Assembly (NCBI GenBank): GCA_003427395.1
Contig: BFEA01000096.1
Coordinates: forward strand, 2,129,569-2,155,265
Source of the DNA: Chara braunii
Lineage: Eukaryota > Streptophyta > Charophyceae > Charales > Characeae
Reading direction: 5' to 3'
DNA length: 25,697 nt
In this document: piece by piece, positions 18,791 to 25,697 of the stretch
How positions within the stretch are numbered: position 1 is the first letter of the stretch
Layout of the letters: the number at the start of each line of letters is the position of its first letter
Translations under genes and position numbers: made by a program
The notes under the pieces: generated by a model
Told to the model about the DNA's origin: nothing
The model's input: only the letters and a program-made list of their open reading frames with translations
The model's database searches: none

Positions 18791-20499
18791 TTCCAACCTT
18801 CATAACCCTGTCAAACCTCACGTAAAAATTGCTTCCCATCCTGCCCTTTCCCAGATGCAATCTTTTTAGACAGTCTGCTTTCACACAGTCAACAAAGCTG
18901 AAACTGGGATTGCCCAAACATTATTTTAGTTAATTTAGTTTTAAATCTTGGAAGTCAGACAAAAAGTCAAAGTAGGGCCGCATACCATATACTCAGTCAA
19001 ACATGCAATGGGCAATAGGGGCTATAATCTGGATTTATAGAGGGGAATGGAAAGTTATGTTTCAGTTCCCTGCCTCCAGAGCCTCGCCTAGGCTCCGACA
19101 GAGTTCACGCAATCGGTGGGTTGACTCCCCACACAGTCTTGCTGCGGTCCTACGGGTTGCAATCCCGCCTGCCGCCTTCCTCTAAGAACATGACTAGACT
19201 TGGAGTAAGAAGGGCAGAAGATAAGGGGGACAACTCAACTCTCAAGAGAGGGCCTTGTAACCTTCACACTCCTGAGGGCCCCGCAATGATGGCCAAAACG
19301 CAGCAGCAAGCCGGTCAGATTGAAGTCAAGCATAGCCGTCAACTCCCGAACGAGCCTCCAAAGTCCAGCAATAACTCATTTTTGCGATGTATAATTACTC
19401 CTTTAAGAACCACAGCGCCCCCTCCAGTCCAAATTCTCACTACACAACCTAAGGACAACGACATCATTCGAACAGTGCACCTCTTGGTATTCGGACCCAG
19501 CTACAACGGCAACTCTCGTTTCCCCCAGTCATACTATTGTTACGTGGTCTAAAAGGTTGCACTCAGATAAGTTACATTCCACAGTATTCCGCCAAATACT
19601 GTGGCAACTGCAGTAATGGCAGTGACGAAACGTGCATTAGTGTTGTTCCATAAGAGGGCAGCCGTAACTGCAGTGCCCTTCGTCCAGTCAATGTGTCGCT
19701 CCTAGCCAATCCAGAAGGCATCCAATGTCACTGTCCCTTTGCCTTTCCGTTACTCTGCTCGGTATGGTGGTCGAGACATGCACGGCCTTTGATCTGCATC
19801 CCCGCGCAGTCAATGCTACGCTCGTCCATCCTCCGGTCTCTGTCCTTCTTGGACGACCCACAATCCTTTGAATTACTGAACACGCGTTCTACAGTTAGCC
19901 CCCCCCTTGCATCAGAAAATGGGGAGCGGCCTGTGTTTCGCTACTCCTGTTTCTCATCAGCAAGGGTACAGTAACGACATCACACAGTGCTGCTTAGTAG
20001 CACAGTTCGACCACGACAACCCGAATTATGACTCAAAGCCAGCTGGCATAACCCCCGACCGCGGGCTGATGCCCTGCTAGTAAGGAGGGGAGGGGGGGAC
20101 ACACCCACCGAGAAGAACCCACTTGCTAGTCATGCAAGACCCTCCTATACACGGTCTCGGTGAGCCTCTACAAAGGCGGTCATATCCTGTTATTGCTACA
20201 GTTGATTCTTATCGCAGAGGTTTACCGCATGAATCACCTACACGGGAATCCTAACCATCGATACGGTGAGCCATCCGCCATCCAACCTTTGCAGATAGCA
20301 TCTGAATGAAAACCATCACGGTAACAACAATGACAGGAAGAAGGCTCCCGTGGCCATCGACAGGTGAGTGCTCCGCTACGATTTCCCCCCCTTCCGCCAT
20401 CCTTTCTCTGGGATGAGCAAAACCGAATGAACGTCCTGCTAGAAGCCAGGGAGATACATCCCTGAATCTACCCTGAGCGTCCTGGCAAATATAAGCCCG
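18791..20499. other. LTR body with conserved stem-loop, no supported gene (5' LTR)
   Basis: Counterpart of 5440-7205. The perfect CCACAGTATT/AATACTGTGG stem is at 19579-19604. A plus-strand frame (19121-19552) parallels 5776-6234 but its amino-acid differences look unconstrained. No other feature is supported. Confidence 0.5.
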
Positions 20500-21165
20500 A
20501 CATCGCTATCTTCCCCCACGCCTACTCCATTAACTCCCTGCGCAGCTACTTCTCTCGCTAACTCTCTATTTACTAACTCTTCGACCAAACTTACTATAAG
20601 ATCGGGTTCGCAACCCCCGAAAATCCCAAAATTGAATCCTCCCTCGCTCGTTTTCATCAAACGGACGAGATTCACAGTTTCATCCCTCACTTCGTCCCTC
20701 CCATCGCCATCTCCGCGCACGAGTTTTTCTTACTAACTTACGATCCACTAACTTTCTTCCTCATCTAACCATCCCATTCAATTTGCCCGGGGCCAAAACC
20801 CCAGGATCGCCTCTTTCCCGACCCAAATCCGTTCACCAATGGATGCGCTATGCCCTTCTTCCTCTCTCTCTTCTTCCTTCCGCCATAGCCTCCGCGCACT
20901 AACTTCTCTTCTAACTCTGATTCTACTAATCTAACACTCAACCTAGCCATAAAACCGGGATCGCAGCATCAAAAAACTCTTATTTACTAACTTCCTTCGC
21001 TCATTTTCACCAAGAAATGAGTGAGTCGTGCGTATTTCCGACTTTCACCATAGCTGCTCTCGTCATCCCTTCGCGCACTGGTTTCCTCACTAACCTCCAA
21101 ATCTACTAACTTAACTACCAAACTACCCTTACCATGTGACTCGCTCGGGGTTAAAACCTCGGAAT
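20500..21165. repeat. Pyrimidine-rich degenerate repeats with TACTAAC motifs (5' LTR)
   Basis: Counterpart of 7206-7870. TACTAAC occurs at 20571, 20731, 20985 and 21104, one more than in the other LTR. The CTCATTT...AAATGAG hairpin near 21000-21026 is kept, whereas the CTCGTTT...AAACG hairpin near 20645 has been shortened by a deletion in its 3' arm. Confidence 0.55.
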
Positions 21166-22445
21166 CCCCTCTCTTGCAACTTAAAACCGCCCCCAACCGA
21201 TTATACTTCCTCTTCTCTACTGCGTCCAAGCTCGCAACCTGCCATCTTCTCTTCTCCGAATACACCTGGCGCGAAATGCGTCCAGGTTCCTTTTCTTTCT
21301 CTTCCTTCGTTATCTTAGCGGCCTCCTTCGATCCTACTACGCTTTTCTCCACTAACTTTCTGCCTCCTTCCAGTTCCCCGTACTTCCTTGCGCTTACTAC
21401 CGCTCCCTTCTTCTTACATGATAGCCCCCGTTCATAGTGCAATCTCGATGCCTCCTCCAGTATTTGCACCCGGTGGCAGTCTGCTCCTCCCCAGTGCGTC
21501 ATCCAATGCGCTATAGCGGCGCACATCGATACGGTTCAGAGCTCAGCGGTCAAGGTCGTTGAAATCCGTTAAAGGAGCGCACTGGCCGAGTCGACTAGCC
21601 CCGACAACCGACCTGCGGCAGTGTTGCTGCGGATCTCTATACCGAGTTTCCCTCAGTCCACCCTGCCTTGGGAGAGTCGACTACCTTTTGGGTCCTCCAA
21701 AGGAGAAGCTCTCATGCTTCTCATAGCTGCTCGTTGTGTTATGGGCGTGGGCCTATACAACGTGGGCCCTGATGCTGGCCAACACTTCAAATGAAGACTT
21801 TGGAGGCCGGGGTGGAAAAGGGGCTTGCCCACGACTCGTAGCTTGTCACGACGCCGCTGCGGTCGCCCGGCTGCGTCCTAGACCTCTGACAACCATTACG
21901 CCCGGGCACGCTCCACCGTCTCTTTGGGCCCCGACGAGCGCACTCACGCTCAAACCTCCCACAACAAAGCAGGGGGTGGTATACCGTGCGCCTCGCGACG
22001 ACCCCCGCATCCTTCAGACTGCAACCCCTTCGGTCCGTTCAGAATGTTTCTTCGTCCCTCTTCTACTTTAGGCCATTGACACTTCCCTAGTGGAAACGAG
22101 GGAAGTCATGACCATGGATATTCGGGAAACCAAACAAGCCCACCCGAAAGAAGCGTGCGCTCAAGGTCCTCAACTGTCGTGGCGGCCATGAAACCCGGCG
22201 TCACGTCCAAGTCAAAGAACGCCGGAGCAAAATAATGATACGGTAATCGTCAGAATATAAGGACGAGGAAAAAAGAACCGTTAATACCGTTCTGACATTG
22301 CCGACGACAAAACCAAGGGGGAATAGCCCCGCCAGGGCTCTCAGCCCTGCGATTTATTCGCGTCGGCCCCACGCTCCCACGCCATCGCTGTTAGATCTCG
22401 ATCCTTGAATCTTCTCAACGAAAATTCGATGCCGCAACTGCTAGT
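21166..22445. other. LTR body between pyrimidine repeats and TATA box (5' LTR)
   Basis: Counterpart of 7871-9195. The minus-strand frame 20987-21526 is open for 179 codons because the TAG seen in the 3' LTR is GAG here. It is lysine/glutamate-rich with no recognised domain. The ACTTCCCT/AGGGAAGT stem is at 22081-22106. No gene is called. Confidence 0.5.
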
Positions 22446-22586
22446 GCTAGGCCCAAGGCTGGGTCTAGTGTTGACGGACGCCTATATAAATGGACACTGC
22501 GTGACGCGCGGGCCTACTGAAAACACTTCAGAGCCTCCTCGTTGTCGATGTCGTTCTCCGCATGTATGCACAAGTCACCGGTAAGT
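22446..22586 (+). promoter_or_regulatory. Outward-facing TATA promoter with splice donor (5' LTR)
   Basis: TATATAAA at 22483-22490, the hairpin just upstream with one loop-side change, and GTAAGT at 22581-22586 repeat the arrangement of the other LTR. From here a plus-strand transcript would leave the element about 290 bases downstream and run into the right flank. Activity is not shown. Confidence 0.5.
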
Positions 22587-22846
22587 GCACCAATCAAACG
22601 ACGAAAAATCTATTTTAATCCTAGTTTAGTCAAAAGTAAAAAATAAAAATGTGGCCGGTATCCACGCCGACTCTTCAATCATCAAAAATAAGAAGAAATC
22701 ATGCGCGCCTTAAGTCTACGCGCCCACGCACTTTCTACTCTAATCAGCCACTCAGTCAACGTAAACCACAGATGCAGTTGCGCCTCGCGCGGTATACTTA
22801 ACCTTAAGCCAAAGCTACTTTTTGTCGTTTGCAAAAACCAGGGCGG

Positions 22847-22864
22847 ATACCCTTGTAAGGGTAT
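22847..22864. other. Near-perfect 18-bp palindrome at the LTR terminus (5' LTR)
   Basis: ATACCCTTGTAAGGGTAT differs by one central base from the perfect palindrome at 9596-9613 and lies 11 bases from the outer end of the element. Confidence 0.65.
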
Positions 22865-22875
22865 TCACACCGATA

Positions 22876-22879
22876 ACGG
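22876..22879. repeat. Target-site duplication (right), ACGG
   Basis: Matches ACGG at 2177-2180. With the preceding A (shared with the LTR end) it reads AACGG on both sides. Confidence 0.75.
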
Positions 22880-23470
22880 GGAGAGGTGGTTTATCTGCAG
22901 CAATGGGCTACAACGGCAGGTATAATCATTAGGGAGTTATTCGTCATCTTCATCGTCTTTATCAGCATCAACAGGGTAGGTTTCAACTTCAACACCATGT
23001 TTAGGGGGCCTGCGGGACACTCATCGTTAAAATTTTAGTATCGGTGCTGCTCGCCCCTTTTAGTATCATCACCATCATCATCATCCGGTCATCCACACTA
23101 GCAGCATCTTGAGTTAGCGCAGGGTGATGGGCGCGATCATCATCATAGCTATTATCATCTTAATCATCGCTACCATTATTAGCATCATCTTATCATCATC
23201 ATCATCATTACCAATATCACCATTCAACATCATCAATATCACTATCAGATTCATCATCATTGACATCATTTAGAAATTTCACTCTAACATCATCTGATCT
23301 GAATCATTAGCATATTTGCAGGAATCATCACGATAATTACGTAATTTTGTTCCTTGACTATACTCTTTAATAAATCCTGAGGTTGTTTTGAATTTCACTA
23401 TCATAGCTTAAATCCTGATGGTTTTTCCGATAATTATTTTTTGCTATCTAAATTGGTGGGAGTAGTCATC
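22880..23470. repeat. CAT/ATC-rich degenerate microsatellite region
   Basis: Runs of CATCAT and ATCATC, imperfect and interrupted, dominate from about 22935 to 23290; the remainder is AT-rich. No ORF of note. A similar CAT-rich run lies at 24850-24912. Confidence 0.75.
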
Positions 23471-23634
23471 TGCTCATTGGGCGCAGGGGAAGGGGAATAA
23501 TTGTAATAATCTTTACTGCTGCCCTGCGCCCTTTTCAACGGGTCCTTTTCAGAAAATTCCGAGTTTATTCCTGGGCTGGATCGATTATTTTAGAAGGGTA
23601 GAACTGGAAGAGTGGGGTGGATAGGGAGCGCTAT

Positions 23635-23900
23635 CCAGCAGGGGATTCACAAGGAGGGGGGTGAATGTCTCGAAGACGGTAGAATCGGAGTTGGGGGTTT
23701 GTCCTGTTTCTGGGGCTGGGGTGGTGGGAGGGGTCAACATCGTCCTCAGTGGAGACGGAAACGGGCAAGGGGCGGCGAGGGCATGTTTTAGGAGGGAACT
23801 GCGTGTCCTCAGGGACAGGGGTGGAGGGGTTTGGTCCTATATTGGGGCCGAGGGAGAGCGGGACGCTCGCCTCGGCGGGGGCAGTGTAGGGCTGAGGGGG
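23635..23900 (-). pseudogene. Proline-rich coding remnant related to the left-flank one
   Basis: On the minus strand one frame is open for about 88 codons down to a TAG near 23635. It is proline-rich (TAPAEASVPLSLGPNIGPN, then PLPVSVSTEDDVDPSHHPSP). The PV...DD...P/S/H-rich segment resembles the frame at 1295-1615, and the underlying DNA shares a TCGTCCT-centred stretch. Two N bases (23901, 23917) block reading further upstream. I infer a second, diverged copy of the same repeat-encoded protein; function unknown. Confidence 0.28.
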
Positions 23901-24049
23901 NAGGGGGAGGGAGGGGNGATGTTCTTTTGAAGATTTCTAATCTTCCAGCCCAGTAATTTCTTGTTCGCCTCTCGAGGAGGTTGTGGAATAGGTGAGATTT
24001 GGCATGTCATCTTTGATCCTGCCTAGGGTGGTCGAAATTTCGGTGGCCC

Positions 24050-24655
24050 TTGAAGACCGATGTTGGAGCAACGATGGCCGAAGCCGGAGCCAGGTGGCGC
24101 AACTCTGTGACCTAGCTTAGTGGGGGCGTGAGGCGTGGTAGAGAGATCTGGGGGGCTGTTTGCGGGGGCAGTCTCAGTGGTCATCGGGGGGCGAAATTGA
24201 AGCAATGCTGGCCGGTGCTGGAGCAAGGTGGTGCAACTCTGTAACCCAGCCTGATGGGAGCATGAGGCCTGGTAGAGCTTCGGTCCATGCTGAAAACGGC
24301 CATGCTGGTGGTGGTCGAAGGTGGATTGAATAGGTTTCACCTATCTGATTCGTGGTTGGGAGGCTTGTTGATGCACAATTTCTCAATGTTTCTGAGTTTT
24401 CACCATCTTCATTAGTATCATCATTAGTATCATCTTTTTTCTGGTGTTCTAGATTTTTGGCAGCATCTAGCCTTCGTACACATCTGGGGTATAGGAGTTC
24501 AGAGATGGTCGAACCCGAACAGATATCCGCAGAGTTGCTCTCCCTCTGGTTTGCCGATGCCAGAACGACGCTGGCCGGAGCTGGGGTGTTGCCCTATAAC
24601 CTGCAAATTGCAGGAGTGTGAGGCCTTGCAGAGAGATCTGGGGTTTGCCGAGGGA
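24050..24655. repeat. Three diverged copies of an approximately 90-bp segment
   Basis: Copies at about 24059-24148, 24194-24275 and 24550-24640 share the order CRATG(C/-)TGGCCG, GGAGC, GGTGG, GCAACTCTGT (degraded in the third), then GTGAGGC and GGTAGAG or CAGAGAGATCTGGG. The first and third both continue into AGAGATCTGGGG. The first two are about 135 bases apart. Minus-strand frames here are short and proline/glutamine-rich, with no recognised domain. Confidence 0.6.
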
Positions 24656-24849
24656 GGAAGGCAATCCAGTGGCGAACCGGGGGGGGCTGCTAGGTGGCAA
24701 GAAGAGATCAACAATGGGTGACGTTGGTTTGGGGGGTATTGTCTCTGAGTTACTGTGTCCTGGTACAGGAAAGGATATGAGTTACTCTAGGTTGGGGAGG
24801 CCCGAATAGGTGATATAGCATAGTCTACTAATCAATTTTATAAATTTTA
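24656..24849. other. Right-flank stretch without a supported feature
   Basis: G-rich then AT-rich sequence between the triplicated segments and the CAT-rich run. No ORF, inverted repeat or motif that I can support. Confidence 0.5.
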
Positions 24850-24912
24850 ATCATCATCATCATTAGTAGCAACATCATTAGTATCATTATCAGGATCATC
24901 ATCATCACCATA
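24850..24912. repeat. CAT/ATC-rich microsatellite
   Basis: Interrupted ATC repeats with TTAGTAG and TTAGTATC breaks, resembling the run at 22935-23290. Confidence 0.85.
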
Positions 24913-25310
24913 TGAGGGACGCTGAGCCCGGTTCTCAACAAGTTTGGTTCGGTCACTCCGGGCACACTGTGAGGACCCCGGCCTCAATATTTTCATTGGT
25001 AATATCAGCCTTGGGCACTGGGCCCTTATTATTAAAAACAAAAAAAAAAAATCATTTGATTTTTTGGAATCTTTTCATTTCCTATTTTCCTTATTGAAAC
25101 ATTCTTCCAAGGTTTGGTGCTGAAGGCAAAGGGTAGTGGTGTTGTAACGGTGGGAGATGATGTGCTCTGTGGTGAACGGGCTAGCCTGTAAGGTTGAAAT
25201 AGGGTACACCAGTAGTGAAGATGGTGGCTTCACCGTGGTAAAACTTGCGGAAGTAGGGCTGAGAGGGATGTTTTGGGGGATATCTGCAACCAGTGCATGA
25301 AGGAGCTATG
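24913..25310. other. Right-flank stretch, no feature seen
   Basis: Contains an A-run at about 25040-25050 and AT-rich sequence. Short frames on both strands show no recognisable motif. Confidence 0.5.
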
Positions 25311-25314
25311 TGTC

Positions 25315-25439
25315 TATTCAACGGGCAACGGGAAAGTTTCAACTCCGTTGTACCCGTTGAATAGCCCCCGGGGCCCCGTTGAATTCCCGTTGAATGGTAC
25401 AACGGGCCCTCCCCGTTGAATATTGTTCAACAGGGAGGG
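25315..25439. repeat. Nested hairpins built from the CCCGTTGAAT decamer
   Basis: TATTCAACGGG (25315-25325) pairs with CCCGTTGAATA (25353-25363). CCGTTGTACC (25345-25354) pairs perfectly with 25396-25405. CCCTCCCCGTTGAA (25407-25420) pairs with 25426-25439 at 13 of 14 positions across a 5-base loop. The first two overlap and could be alternative folds. The same decamer forms the tandem array just downstream. Confidence 0.75.
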
Positions 25440-25493
25440 TGCATTGGGCCTCGGACACGACGCTGGACGCACGTGAACCAAAAAAAAAATCGT

Positions 25494-25574
25494 CCCGTTG
25501 AATCCCGTTGAATCCCCGTTGAATCCCCGTTGAATCCCGTTGAATCCCCATTGAATCCCGTTGAATCCCGTTAG
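25494..25574. repeat. Tandem array of a 10/11-bp unit, CCCGTTGAAT
   Basis: Seven full units and a final broken one, alternating CCCGTTGAAT and CCCCGTTGAAT, with one CCCCATTGAAT variant, bounded by A-runs on both sides. The minus strand reads as a GIQRDS-type repeat peptide only because the unit is short; I do not regard it as coding. Confidence 0.93.
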
Positions 25575-25697
25575 AAAAAAAAATGGACATCGTCCAAAAA
25601 TTCCGGAAACAAACTATGTTATGCAGAAAAATAAACTGAACAACTTTTGCCTCAGGGTCACATCGAAAATCTTCACCAAATTAAAAATAAAAAATAA

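Larger units (their letters stand above)
2181..22875 (-). mobile_element. LARD-like LTR retrotransposon, about 20.7 kb, with giant LTRs
   Basis: Two direct repeats (2181-9624 and 15146-22875) flank a 5.5 kb interior. The repeats share TGTCG...CGACA termini, the outer edges carry ACGG, and a tRNA-Asp primer-binding site abuts the inner edge of the right copy on the minus strand. The element therefore reads from 22875 down to 2181. The interior has one long sense ORF (12294-12968) but no recognisable gag zinc knuckle, protease D-S/T-G, reverse transcriptase YxDD or integrase motif. A tRNA-Asp primer is known for the Athila/Calypso group of plant Ty3-type elements, so that lineage is a plausible enzyme donor, but no enzyme sequence here confirms it. 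No canonical purine tract is seen next to the 3' LTR. LTRs over 7 kb are far longer than usual. Confidence 0.9.
15146..22875 (-). repeat. 5' LTR (right copy), 7,730 bp
   Basis: It is the full-length partner of 2181-9624. It begins TGTCGAG and ends ACCGATA on the plus strand; the expected CGACA end carries one C-to-T change. Extra length comes mainly from the nested element at 16904-17268, about 36 bp near 17813-17848, and a longer AC tract. In a 200-base stretch around the TATA box I counted about 13 differences from the left copy, so the insertion is not recent. Confidence 0.92.

Noticed and set aside
25339-25590. Frame encoding GIQRDS-type repeats
   Set aside because: Product of the 10/11-bp tandem unit; the unit lengths alternate and the frame has no support beyond the repeat.

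Overview
The window looks like non-genic, repeat-dominated nuclear DNA of a land plant, probably one with a large genome. The evidence is the mixture of giant LTR-retrotransposon sequence, small inverted-repeat (MITE-like) elements and microsatellites, and above all a primer-binding site matching the 3' end of plant tRNA-Asp. I recognise no host gene. Scattered N bases (2858-2866, 23901, 23917) suggest a draft assembly. The species cannot be named from this sequence.

Main structure: one retrotransposon of about 20.7 kb (2181-22875) on the minus strand. Its two direct repeats (LTRs) are exceptionally long: 2181-9624 (7,444 bp, the 3' LTR) and 15146-22875 (7,730 bp, the 5' LTR). Each begins TGTCG and ends CGACA (CGATA in the second) on the plus strand. 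ACGG flanks both outer ends. Next to the inner edge of the right copy lies the reverse complement of a tRNA-Asp primer-binding site (18 of 19 bases match), which fixes the orientation. The 5.5 kb interior has no gag, protease, reverse transcriptase or integrase that I can recognise. It holds one clear sense-strand ORF of 224 codons (12294-12968) of unknown function. This fits a large retrotransposon derivative (LARD) that would depend on another element's enzymes.

Inside each LTR, in plus-strand order: an (AC)n tract; a stem-loop-rich stretch; three degenerate units of about 120 bp with a GGCAGC-CTTCCC core; a (TA)n tract; ten stem-loops that share the hexaloop AACTTA while their stems differ and covary; a second group of stem-loops; a pyrimidine-rich region with repeated TACTAAC; a conserved TATA box followed by a GTAAGT splice donor, both on the strand opposite the element; and an 18-bp palindrome near the terminus. 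The two LTRs differ at roughly 6% of positions in a stretch I compared by eye (13 in about 200). Only the 5' LTR carries a nested inverted-repeat element (16904-17268).

Left flank (1-2176): an (AC)n microsatellite, a fragment related to that nested element, a 285-bp MITE-like element with 46-bp terminal inverted repeats, and a minus-strand proline-rich ORF remnant. Right flank (22880-25697): CAT/ATC-rich degenerate microsatellite, a second proline-rich minus-strand frame resembling the left one, three diverged copies of an approximately 90-bp segment, and a cluster of hairpins and tandem units built from the decamer CCCGTTGAAT.

The most unusual signal is the AACTTA stem-loop array, where both inner and outer stems vary by compensating changes. 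All identities and alignments here were made by eye.
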